Both the position numbers and the translations under genes were made by a program. Under the pieces are notes generated by a model. The model was given only the letters and a program-made list of their open reading frames with translations. It had not been told where the DNA came from and searched no databases. A stretch of 64,000 nt of DNA, from contig JBAXSI010000002.1 of NCBI GenBank assembly GCA_037130755.1, positions 62,001 through 126,000 on the forward strand. The letters run 5' to 3'. Shown here piece after piece: positions 51,637 through 60,345 of this stretch; within the stretch, counting starts at the first letter, position 1, and each line of letters begins with the position of its first letter. The DNA comes from UBA10649 sp037130755 (GTDB taxonomy: Bacteria; Actinomycetota; Actinomycetes; S36-B12).

Positions 51637-52708
51637 GGCGCACGATCCGATCGTCGCCCGCGCGGACCTGGCCGCGGCCGTCGGTGTTGCTGGTCATCAG
51701 CCACAGGGATCCGTCCGGCGCGGTCGACACGGTCCGGATCCTGCCCAAGTCGCCGAGATTCATGGCGACCGGCGTACCGGCAAGGCGACCGGAGAGCGGC
51801 ACCCGGAAGAGTCGCTGTCCGGCCAGGGTCGCGACGTAGGCCGCGGACCCGGCAATAGCCACCCCGCTGGGTGACGCCGTCGACGTGGGGGTCCACTGCG
51901 CGATCGGGTCGACGAAGCCGGCGGCTCCCGCGGCACCTTCGTGCATCGGCCACCCGTAGTTGCGGCCGGGGCGAAGGAGGTTGAGCTCGTCGACGGTCTT
52001 CTGGCCGAATTCGGTGGCGAACAGCCGGCCGGCCGGGTCGAACGCCAGGCCCTGAACGTTGCGATGGCCCAGGGTCCAGACCAATGACCGCGGGAACGGA
52101 TTGTCCTTCGGCCGGCCGCCGCTGGGCGTCATCCGGAGCACCTTGCCGCCGAGGCTGCCAACGTCCTGGCTGAGAGTGCCATTGGTCGTGTCGCCGGTGG
52201 AGGCGTAGAGCATGCCGTCGGGGCCGAACACCAGGCGGCCGCCGTTGTGGAACTGCGCGCGGGGGATCCCGGCCAGCACGAGTCGTGGCGCGCCGAGTCG
52301 TCGGCCGTCCCAGGGCATCCGCACGATGCGGTTGTCGGTCGCCGAGGTGAAGTAGGCATACACCCACCGCGGCTTCGGGCCGGGTGGCACCGCGATGCCG
52401 AGCAGCCCGCCCTCGCCGTACGGTGTCGCACCCGGTACCTGGCCGACGGTGCGCACGACCGTCGCCGCCCCTGGCCGGATGCGCTTGATCAGGCCGGTGT
52501 CGCGCTCGCTGACCAGTGCAGTTCCGTCCGGCAGGAACGCGAGCCCCCACGGTGAGGTCAGCCCGGTGGCGATGGTCTCAGTGCCCCGAACGCGTTCAGG
52601 CGGGCGTGGCTGCGCATTCGAGATCGAGGTGGGCGCAATGACGACGAGGGCGAGCAGTAGTGCCGTGGCAGTGAGTCGTGCCCAAGTGCCCGCCGTGCAT
52701 CGCCGCAC
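51623..52708 (-). CDS. PQQ-dependent sugar dehydrogenase family protein
   Basis: A 361-residue secreted six-bladed β-propeller of the glucose/sorbosone dehydrogenase family. After a signal peptide (about 1–32), 'GLTSPWGLAFLPDGTALVSE', 'GEGGLLGIAV', 'HNGGRLVFGPDGMLYASTGD' and 'GHRNVQGLAFDPAGRLFATE' follow the family order, with the His of 'FHNGG' as likely active base. The true electron acceptor and sugar are unknown. GTG at 52708 is the first plausible start after the diguanylate cyclase stop 26 nt upstream, so it is probably cotranscribed with it. Confidence 0.82.
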   Translation of the reverse strand: MRRCTAGTWARLTATALLLALVVIAPTSISNAQPRPPERVRGTETIATGLTSPWGLAFLPDGTALVSERDTGLIKRIRPGAATVVRTVGQVPGATPYGEGGLLGIAVPPGPKPRWVYAYFTSATDNRIVRMPWDGRRLGAPRLVLAGIPRAQFHNGGRLVFGPDGMLYASTGDTTNGTLSQDVGSLGGKVLRMTPSGGRPKDNPFPRSLVWTLGHRNVQGLAFDPAGRLFATEFGQKTVDELNLLRPGRNYGWPMHEGAAGAAGFVDPIAQWTPTSTASPSGVAIAGSAAYVATLAGQRLFRVPLSGRLAGTPVAMNLGDLGRIRTVSTAPDGSLWLMTSNTDGRGQVRAGDDRIVRLTLR

Positions 52709-52733
52709 GCGAACGGGCGTGTTCGCGCGAGTC

Positions 52734-55142
52734 TTAGTCCGGAAGTGAGGCGGCAACAACGACCTGGCCCCTTCCTCGCCGCTTCGCTTCGTACATGGCG
52801 GCGTCGGCCCTGCCCAGAAGTCGATCGACGGGCTCTGACGGCCCGGCGAGCGCAGCGCCGACACTGAGCGTCGCGTCCACGTCCCCCACGGGCAGGTGAA
52901 CCGGGCGGGCGGTTGCTGCAAGCACCTTCTCGGCGATCTGCGTCACGTCGTCGAGGCTGGCCACTCCGTCGAGGATGACGAGGAATTCATCGCCGCCGAG
53001 CCGGGCGATCATGTCGCCCTGCCGGACGGTCGTGCGGATCCGTGCGGCCGTCTTGCGAAGAACCTGGTCGCCGGCGGCGTGACCCCTGGTGTCATTGATC
53101 GCCTTCAGGTTGTCGACGTCGCAGAACAGGACAGCGAAGTCGTCGCCGGGTCGTTGCGATTGGCGCCCCATGTCGGCGAGCCGGGTCAGGGCGGGATCCC
53201 GTTTGAGTACGCCGGTGAGGTCGTCGAAGGTGGCCCGACGCTCGAGGTCCTGCTCGATCCTGACCTCATGGTCGATTGTCCGGAACGACACGACATGCCA
53301 GCCATCGGCAGAGCCGGCTTCGATGGATGCCTTCGAGTGGGCCTCGATCCAGTGGTAGCTGCCCGTTGCGTTCCGCATTCGCCATCGGCGGACCCCGGGA
53401 ACGGGGGAGGGCTCAGCATCGGTCTCCACCAGCGCGCCGATGTCGTCCGGGTGGGTGAACTCGCGGATCGGCCGGTCCTGCCACTCCTCAGGTCGCCAGC
53501 CGAGCATCTCGTGCAGCGACGGCGACGCCCAGAGCACGACGCCGTCCTTGATGCGCAGGACGACGTCCGAGGAGTGCTCGGCCAGGAGGCGGTACCGCTC
53601 CTCGGACTGCCGCAGCTCGGCCTCGGCCCGGTGCTGCTCGCTCACGTCGATGGCGATGGCGACGCCGCCGACAATCGTTCCGGAGCCATCGACGATCGGA
53701 TTGACGCGAATCATGAAGTGTCGGCTGCCATCCAGGGACGGCATGTCCGTCGTCGATGACTGACCTTGGAGGGCAGCCACGTAGAGGGGCTCGTAGACCG
53801 CCCATCGTTCCGGAGACAGCACGTCGGAAACGAGGCTGCCCTCCAGGTCCCCCGGGTCGATGCCCGCGGAGGTGATGGCCTCTCCTCGAGCGACGCGATA
53901 CCGGAGGTTGGTGTCGAAGACCATCAGCGAGGCGTCTGGAAGGCTCTCGAGGGCGTCGGTGAGGAGCTCCCACTGCTCGTGCTGGACCTGGATGTCCTTG
54001 GCGCCCCCTATCCATGCGTCGACTCGACCGTCGACGACTGCCGGCCTGGCGTTCACCTCGAACCAGCGGTAGGAGCCAGTGCTGAGCCGGATCCGCACCT
54101 CTACGGAGACCCGTCCTTCGTCGATCGGGTCTGACGTCGCCTCGATGAAGCCCCCGACGTCATCCGGATGGATGAAGTCTGAGATGGCCCGTCCGACGAG
54201 CTCCGTGCTGACCCACCCTGACGCATGCTCCACGGAAGGAGAGATCCATTCAATGACTCCGTGGGCGTCGCCGCGGAAGACGACATCGGACGCGTTCTCC
54301 GCGAGAAGGCGGAATCGCTCGTTCGAGTGGGCCAGTTCCAGGGCCTGGTCGTGTCTCTCGGTGACGTCGCGCCAGGTCTGGCTGACGGCGTCGCCGGCCT
54401 TCACGGCTCGCACGTCGTAGCGACGCACCCGTCCGTCATAGATGTCCTGCGGGTAGGACCAGTCGTCCAGCACCAACCTGAGGCCCCGGTCGACGACACC
54501 GACGTACATGTCGAACAACTCCGTACTCGTCGCGGCCGGGTGCAAGGACAGGAGGCGGCTCCCGAGGAGCTCATCGCGGGTCATCCCGTGGAAGTCGAGG
54601 GCGGCAACGTTCGCGTCGGCATACTCGAAGTCGAGGATGGCCCCCTGATCGTCGCGCACTGCTGCCAGGAGGACGAACGGGTCGAGCATCGCATCGAGCA
54701 GTGCTTGGAGGCGGATTCGCTCTTGGGCCTCGGACTCACGGGCTTCAACAAGATCCGTGACGTCGCGGACGGCACCGTACAGCGCCACTGAGCCATCTGC
54801 TCGCTTCCGCTTCACGCATCGGTGGGCCGTCCAGATCAGTCGCCCGTCCCGGGCGATCCAGCGCAGCCTGAGGTCGATGACCTGATCGATCTGGGCTTGG
54901 GCCGCAGACTGGAGGGTCGGGACATCGCGAGGGTCAAGAAGTCGAAACCCGAGTTCGGGATCGGCATAGTGCTCAGCCGGGCTATAGCCGACAAGCGCCT
55001 CCACCGACGGCGACACGAATTCGAAGGCGACGTCGGGCTCAAGGCGCAGGACGTAGACGGTGTCGGCCAGCGCAGTCGCCATCTCGGCGACGAAGGCGTC
55101 GTCCGCTGGGTCACGATGCGCGTCGGTCGGCACCGTCGTCAT
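52734..55142 (-). CDS. Multi-PAS diguanylate cyclase
   Basis: An 802-residue soluble protein with five PAS domains (about 20–140, 145–265, 275–395, 400–515 and 520–635) and a GGDEF domain. 'ARLGGDEFLVI' is intact and the inhibitory RxxD (RQGD) lies five residues upstream, so it should make c-di-GMP with product inhibition. Its second PAS, 'ALLDAMLDPFVLLAAVRDDQ', resembles the first PAS of the cyclase at 6132. GGAGG precedes the ATG. The downstream PQQ-dehydrogenase gene is close enough to be cotranscribed. Confidence 0.9.
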   Translation of the reverse strand: MTTVPTDAHRDPADDAFVAEMATALADTVYVLRLEPDVAFEFVSPSVEALVGYSPAEHYADPELGFRLLDPRDVPTLQSAAQAQIDQVIDLRLRWIARDGRLIWTAHRCVKRKRADGSVALYGAVRDVTDLVEARESEAQERIRLQALLDAMLDPFVLLAAVRDDQGAILDFEYADANVAALDFHGMTRDELLGSRLLSLHPAATSTELFDMYVGVVDRGLRLVLDDWSYPQDIYDGRVRRYDVRAVKAGDAVSQTWRDVTERHDQALELAHSNERFRLLAENASDVVFRGDAHGVIEWISPSVEHASGWVSTELVGRAISDFIHPDDVGGFIEATSDPIDEGRVSVEVRIRLSTGSYRWFEVNARPAVVDGRVDAWIGGAKDIQVQHEQWELLTDALESLPDASLMVFDTNLRYRVARGEAITSAGIDPGDLEGSLVSDVLSPERWAVYEPLYVAALQGQSSTTDMPSLDGSRHFMIRVNPIVDGSGTIVGGVAIAIDVSEQHRAEAELRQSEERYRLLAEHSSDVVLRIKDGVVLWASPSLHEMLGWRPEEWQDRPIREFTHPDDIGALVETDAEPSPVPGVRRWRMRNATGSYHWIEAHSKASIEAGSADGWHVVSFRTIDHEVRIEQDLERRATFDDLTGVLKRDPALTRLADMGRQSQRPGDDFAVLFCDVDNLKAINDTRGHAAGDQVLRKTAARIRTTVRQGDMIARLGGDEFLVILDGVASLDDVTQIAEKVLAATARPVHLPVGDVDATLSVGAALAGPSEPVDRLLGRADAAMYEAKRRGRGQVVVAASLPD

Positions 55143-55241
55143 GCCGGGCCTCCGATCGGTAGTCGAAGTGTCACCTTGGGGTCTGCACTTCGCGTCCAGA
55201 ATGACACGATCGGACCGGTTTGGGCGGTCGATGCGCTCCGT

Positions 55242-58200
55242 TCACGCGTGCGGATAGGGACGGTCCAGCTGCCAGGTGAGTTCCTCGGGTGGAAGGGCCT
55301 TGGAGTAGAGCCAGCCCTGCGCGGTCGGACAGCCCATCGCGATGAGCTTGGCTGCCTGCTCGGGATGCTCCACCCCCTCGGCCGTGACGGTGATGCCCAG
55401 AACCGTGGCGAGGGCGATGATTCCCGCGACGAGGTCGCGGTCGTAGTCGGGCTTGGCGGTGAGAGCGATGAAGCTTCGGTCGATCTTGATGACGTCTATG
55501 GGGTACTGACTCAGGTAGGTCAGTGACGCGTAGCCGGTCCCGAAGTCATCGATGGCGATGCCGATGCCGCGGTCGTGGATGCCGTCGACGTTGTCACGGG
55601 CAGTGGTGGTCTGGTTCAGCAGCGCGGTCTCGGTGATCTCGATGCACAGCAGTCGGGGATCCAGTCCGCTTGCGGCCAGCGCGTCGTCGATCGTGTCGAG
55701 GAGCCCCGCGTCGGCGAGTTGGAGGGCGGACGCGTTGACCCGAACGGTGATCGGCCGGTCGGGACGGGTCGCGGCCCAGGTGGCGCCCTGGTTGCAGGCT
55801 TCCCGCAGGACCCAGTCGCCGATGTCCAGGATCAGGCCGGTCTCCTCGGCGACCTCGACGAAACGATCGGCATTCCAGATTCCTCCGTCAGGGTGATGCC
55901 AGCGAAGGAGTGCCTCGACGGCGGTCACCGCCCCGGTGGCGAGGGTCACCTCTGGCTGGTACCAGACGGCGAACTGGTCACGTTCGAGGCCGTGCCGGAG
56001 GTCGGCTTCCACCGCCAGGCGGGTGGTGACTGCCGTGCGAAGGTCCTCGTTGAACACTGACACCCGGTCGCGGCCGGCGCCCTTGGCCGCGTACATCGCG
56101 GTGTCGGCCTCGCGCAGCAGGTCGCCGGCGTCACTCACGTCGGTGGCGATCGCCACCCCGACGCTCGTGGTCGCGTACAGATCCGCCCCGCCGAGGGTGA
56201 ACGGGGTCCGGAACGCTGCGACGAGCCGCTCGCCCGCCCGGACCGCCTCGGCCGGGTCGTCAAGGTCACGCATCACGACCACGAACTCGTCGCCGCCGAG
56301 GCGGGCCGTCAGATCACCGGTCCTGACCACCTGCTCGATGCGGGCCGCGGCGTCGACCAGCAGGTCATCACCTGCAGCGTGGCCAAGGGTGTCGTTGACG
56401 TCCTTGAACCGGTCCAGGTCCAGCATCAGGACCGCGGTCTCGCGGCCGGACCGGCGTCCGGCACTGACCGCCCTGTTGATCTCGTCCAGCAGCGCGGCCC
56501 GGTTCGCCAACCCGGTCAGCCCGTCATGGGTCGCGAGCACCTGCAGCGCGTCGCTGGCGGTCTTGCGCTCGGTGATGTCAAGCGCCACCCCCTGAAGCCC
56601 GACAATCCTGCCGTCCGAATCGCGCACCGCCTCCCCACGCGCCAGCATCCAGCCGTGGGAGCCGTCTGGTCGGACCATCTCCAGTTCCAGTTCGTAGGGG
56701 ACACCCTTCTCCTGGGTGACCGCCAGGTCCCGGCTCAGTGTTTGCCAGCTCCCGGCGGTGAACAACTGGCTGTGCTTGCTGAAGTCCGGCACCGGGCCTG
56801 TCGGGTCCAGCCCTTGCATGAGGAACAGCTCCTCCGACCAGGTGACCTCGCTCGTCGCGATGTCCAGCGTCCAGCTGCCAACGTGGGCGATGCGCTGCGC
56901 CTGTTCCAGCTGCGCTCGGCTTGCTTCCAGGGCGGCCTCTGCCAGCTTCCGGTCGGTGATGTCTCGGCTCGTCTGGACCACGTGACGGACCGACCCGTCC
57001 GCGGCCGCCTCCGCCGCGGCATTCGTCTCGTACCACCGGTGGCCCCTTGCGTTGACGATCTCGAACTCGAAGGTGACCGGTTCCCCGGTGGCGAACACCG
57101 TTCGGCGGTGCTCGTCCCAGGGCTCAGTCAGCTCGGGTGGGTAGCCGAGCTCCGCGAAGGTCCTGCCGATCCAGCGTTCGAGCGGGATTCCGGTGCTCTG
57201 CTCGACCGTGGCGTTCACGTACTCGAAGCGACCGTCGCGGTCGAGGCGGATGACGGCGTCGGTGGATGTGTCCAGCACCGTGCGCAGGAGTTCCTCATTC
57301 TCGGCGAGGGTCTGCTCGGCGAGTTTGCGCTCGGTGATGTCCAGGGTGACCCCGTGCAACTCGATGATCGCGCCGTTCGCGTCCCGGATCGCCTCGCCGC
57401 GTGCCCACGTCCATCCCTGACTTCCGTCGGTCCTGACCGTCTGGAGTTCCAACTCGTACGGGGTTCCGCTTGTCTGGGCCAGCAGGACAGCCTCGGCCAG
57501 GCGCTGCCAGCTCTCGGGTGCGAACAGTCCTTCCTGGTCAGGGAAGCTCGGCACCGGCGCTGTCGGGTCCAGGCCGAACATCTCGTACAGCTCCGGCGAC
57601 CAGACGACGACTCCGGTGGCCACGGCAAACTGCCAACTGCCCAGGTGGGCGATGCGCTCGGCCTCCAGCAGCGCTTCACGAAGGCTGTGCTCCTTGGTGA
57701 CGTCGAGGATCTGTGCGATCCGGTGGCTGACGATCCCGTTCGCGTCGAGCACGACCGACACGGTCACATCACCCCAGATCACCCGGCCGTCGCCGGTCAC
57801 GTACCGCTTTGTCAGTCGCAGGCTCTGCCGGCGACCGTCCACCAGTTCCCTCACCAGATCGGCACCCACCGAAGCGTCGTCCGGGTGGGTGACGTCGAGG
57901 AAGCCCAGGTTCAGCAGCTCGTCCTCGCTGCGCGCCAGCAACTCGCAGATCGCCGGATTCACTCGGATGAGCCTGCCGTCGTTGGCGACCAGGCATGTCG
58001 CCACTCTCGAGCGGTCGAAGGCGAGCCGGGACTGCTCCTCGCTGGCGGCGAGCGCCTGTTCGGCACGGTTGCGGTCGGTGATGTCTCGGGCGGCCGCGAA
58101 CACCCCGGCGACTTCGCCGTGCTCGTCGCGGTAGACCGTGGCGTTGTAGAGCACGTCGGTGCTGGTGCCGTCGACGTTGCGGAGTGCCAGGGGGTAGTCG

Positions 58201-58868
58201 GTGACCGAGCCGGCGCTGAATGCCCTTTGGTAGCCGGTGCGGGCCGCGCCGGGGTCGGTGAAGTAGGAGGTGAAGTCGCTGCCGATCAGGTTCGGACGCT
58301 GGATGCCGGTGGCCCTCACGGTGGCTGCGTTGACGTCAGTGATGACGCCGTCGGCACTGATGACCACGAGCGGGTCAAGACTCGCCTCGATCAGGCTCCG
58401 AGAGTACGCGGACACTCTGGCCAGCTCTTCCTCCGCGCGCACTCTCTCCTCGATGTCGACAATGATCGAGAACAGCAGCGGCCGCCCGTCCCGGATGGGG
58501 GTCGAGTGGACGTCGACCCGACGGATCTCGCCGCTGGCGAGGCGGTGCGAAGCCATGAAGATGCCGGACCCAGCATCGTGGGAGCGCACGCGGGCCAGCA
58601 GGGCGGTCATTTCGTCGGCGGGCAGCACGTTGATCTGACCGATGGACATCGAGAGCAGGTCTTCTGCCGAGTAGCCGTAGAACGCGACGGCCGAGGCGTT
58701 TGCATCGACGATCTGCCCCGTATCGGGGTCCAGGAGCAGCATGACGGCGTCATGCTCATGGAACATCGCCGCGAACCGGTGCGCTAGCGGTTCGGTGCCC
58801 GTTTCGCGCAGCCTGTCGCTGGATGGGGGTTCTGAGGCGGGCGGCTGACGGCGCTGGTGGGTTGCCAT
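55242..58868 (-). CDS. Six-PAS GGDEF–EAL bifunctional c-di-GMP enzyme
   Basis: A 1208-residue soluble protein with six PAS domains over about residues 30–770, a GGDEF domain (about 780–940) and an EAL domain (about 950–1200). GGDEF is intact ('ARLGGDEFVVV') with an RTGD inhibitory site; EAL is intact ('AVEALLRW', NASA, EITET, DDFGTG, IKIDRSF, AEGVE), so both synthesis and breakdown are possible. PAS 4 and PAS 6 are near duplicates, both starting at 'RIAHxGSW' and ending at DITERK. ATG at 58868 has GGGGGG upstream. Confidence 0.92.
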   Translation of the reverse strand: MATHQRRQPPASEPPSSDRLRETGTEPLAHRFAAMFHEHDAVMLLLDPDTGQIVDANASAVAFYGYSAEDLLSMSIGQINVLPADEMTALLARVRSHDAGSGIFMASHRLASGEIRRVDVHSTPIRDGRPLLFSIIVDIEERVRAEEELARVSAYSRSLIEASLDPLVVISADGVITDVNAATVRATGIQRPNLIGSDFTSYFTDPGAARTGYQRAFSAGSVTDYPLALRNVDGTSTDVLYNATVYRDEHGEVAGVFAAARDITDRNRAEQALAASEEQSRLAFDRSRVATCLVANDGRLIRVNPAICELLARSEDELLNLGFLDVTHPDDASVGADLVRELVDGRRQSLRLTKRYVTGDGRVIWGDVTVSVVLDANGIVSHRIAQILDVTKEHSLREALLEAERIAHLGSWQFAVATGVVVWSPELYEMFGLDPTAPVPSFPDQEGLFAPESWQRLAEAVLLAQTSGTPYELELQTVRTDGSQGWTWARGEAIRDANGAIIELHGVTLDITERKLAEQTLAENEELLRTVLDTSTDAVIRLDRDGRFEYVNATVEQSTGIPLERWIGRTFAELGYPPELTEPWDEHRRTVFATGEPVTFEFEIVNARGHRWYETNAAAEAAADGSVRHVVQTSRDITDRKLAEAALEASRAQLEQAQRIAHVGSWTLDIATSEVTWSEELFLMQGLDPTGPVPDFSKHSQLFTAGSWQTLSRDLAVTQEKGVPYELELEMVRPDGSHGWMLARGEAVRDSDGRIVGLQGVALDITERKTASDALQVLATHDGLTGLANRAALLDEINRAVSAGRRSGRETAVLMLDLDRFKDVNDTLGHAAGDDLLVDAAARIEQVVRTGDLTARLGGDEFVVVMRDLDDPAEAVRAGERLVAAFRTPFTLGGADLYATTSVGVAIATDVSDAGDLLREADTAMYAAKGAGRDRVSVFNEDLRTAVTTRLAVEADLRHGLERDQFAVWYQPEVTLATGAVTAVEALLRWHHPDGGIWNADRFVEVAEETGLILDIGDWVLREACNQGATWAATRPDRPITVRVNASALQLADAGLLDTIDDALAASGLDPRLLCIEITETALLNQTTTARDNVDGIHDRGIGIAIDDFGTGYASLTYLSQYPIDVIKIDRSFIALTAKPDYDRDLVAGIIALATVLGITVTAEGVEHPEQAAKLIAMGCPTAQGWLYSKALPPEELTWQLDRPYPHA

Positions 58869-59081
58869 GTCTGCCCCCCTATCGGCATTTTGTATCGACA
58901 AGACCCACTATCGGGAGCGTAACCCGTGAAGGGAGGCGATGGTTCTCGCTGAACCAATGTCCGGGAACGCAACCAGTCTCCGACTTGTTACCTGTCGTGA
59001 GATTTGTGTTGTTGTCACCAGATTTGCACCGGATTGCTCCGACTGCCCTCGGAGCGTCCTGAGACTCCGGGCTCCTGCTGC

Positions 59082-60116
59082 TCACGGCGGCGCGACGACC
59101 TTGCTGGACTTCGTCCGTTTGGTCACGACCACCCGCTTGTCGGGGGTCACCGAGATGGTCCACGTGGAGGACTGACCGGAGTACGCATTCGGGTTGGTGA
59201 GTCGCAGTCCGGAGTCCACGTTCGTGATGGTGTCAGTGGATGGGTCCGCGGGCGGATGGGAGAAGTCCTGGTTGGCCGCGACTTGGCTGCGCACGTGGGC
59301 GATCAACTCCCGCCGGGTCATCGTCGCGGCCTTCTCGCGCGCGCTGCTGGCCGCATTGCGCACGGAGTAGTAGGCCGCCGTCGTGTCCTGAGCGGCGTGC
59401 AGGGCCGCCTTCACGTAGGACTCGGGCAGCGCTGAACTGAAGTCCGGCACGATCAGCTTGGGATTGGTGAACGTGACCTGCACGGTCTGGGTGGAGCCCG
59501 GGCCGGCTCCGCCGGGGGTCTTCGTCGAGAACGACTGGAGGACGAGCGCGCCGGTGGGCAGTTGGGTGAAGGTGGCGCTGACGGTCTGGCCGGGACTGCC
59601 GTCGGCCCCGTACGTCCACGAAGCCGAGACGATCCCTGCATCACTTGCCGAACTCGAGGAGATCGCGCCCACGGGATCGAAGGCCAACAGGCGAAGGACG
59701 GGAGGGGTGCTGCCGGCCGGCTCAGGGTCCGCACGGACCCAGGACGCCTTGCGCAGCGTCGGGTAGCGGCCCGCTTTCGGCAGGGAAGGCATGGGTTGAT
59801 ACCTGATGCCCACTCCGTTCTTGGTGACCGTCCAGGTGGTTGCGTCCGGCTCGGAGTCGGTCATGCCTGCCTCGCGGTAGCTCGCGCGGGTCACGGCACC
59901 GCCCGGTCGGTAGTCCGTGACCTCCCGGTAGCTGATCTTCGCGGCGACCTCGTCTGTGACGGTGCCTCCGCCGAGCATGACATTCGTCTGCGCTGCCTTC
60001 GCCGCGGCCTGCACCTGGGGCCAGGTGACTTGATCCGCGGCTGACGCAGACGTCGCCGGCACGAGGGCCACCGCGACGGATGTGAAGGTGGCGAGTAGTG
60101 CGCGGGTAAGCCGCAT
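59082..60116 (-). CDS. Secreted protein of unknown function
   Basis: A 344-residue protein with a clear signal peptide (cleavage near TSASAA/DQV). The mature part looks like an all-β domain in the middle ('ASWTYGADGSPGQTVSATFT', 'LVLQSFSTKTP') with helical stretches at either end; no catalytic motif is visible. A LolA/LppX-like lipid-binding fold is conceivable but unsupported. The 213-nt gap after it, before the six-PAS gene, holds nothing I can identify. Confidence 0.65.
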   Translation of the reverse strand: MRLTRALLATFTSVAVALVPATSASAADQVTWPQVQAAAKAAQTNVMLGGGTVTDEVAAKISYREVTDYRPGGAVTRASYREAGMTDSEPDATTWTVTKNGVGIRYQPMPSLPKAGRYPTLRKASWVRADPEPAGSTPPVLRLLAFDPVGAISSSSASDAGIVSASWTYGADGSPGQTVSATFTQLPTGALVLQSFSTKTPGGAGPGSTQTVQVTFTNPKLIVPDFSSALPESYVKAALHAAQDTTAAYYSVRNAASSAREKAATMTRRELIAHVRSQVAANQDFSHPPADPSTDTITNVDSGLRLTNPNAYSGQSSTWTISVTPDKRVVVTKRTKSSKVVAPP

Positions 60117-60177
60117 GATGCCCTCCCGCCTACACGCTACGGCTCACGACTGCGTGATGGAGCGGTGAAGCAGTGGA

Positions 60178-60345
60178 TGGTGAGGCCTGGGTCGGCGCGT
60201 ACAGCCGGAAATAGCTGAACTAGCCCCTTCCGGAGATCGTCTCGATCCAGTTGGACTCAGCCGCCCCTGGCGGCAGCGAGGGACCGAAGAGCAGGTCGAC
60301 CGATCCCTCGTCGTTGACGGCGATGCCGCCCGGGCTATTGCGGCG
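60178..60345 (-). pseudogene. C-terminal relic of a DUF1254/DUF1214 protein
   Basis: On the minus strand the frame reads 'GGIAVNDEGSVDLLFGPSLP' then PGAAESNWIETISGRG, stops at a TAG (60220–60222), and continues in the same frame with FSYFRLYAPTQ. This is the end of DUF1214 domains (pattern DGSVDLYFGP…NWIxTxPGRGWFxYFRLYGPTQ), with the conserved Trp codon changed to a stop. Nothing recognisable precedes about 60345, where the next gene ends, so the rest of the gene has been lost. Confidence 0.7.

Noticed and set aside
56379..58787. Plus-strand open frame of about 800 codons opposite the six-PAS protein
   Set aside because: The minus strand encodes PAS, GGDEF and EAL domains with intact motifs; the plus-strand product has no recognisable domain and mirrors codon bias.
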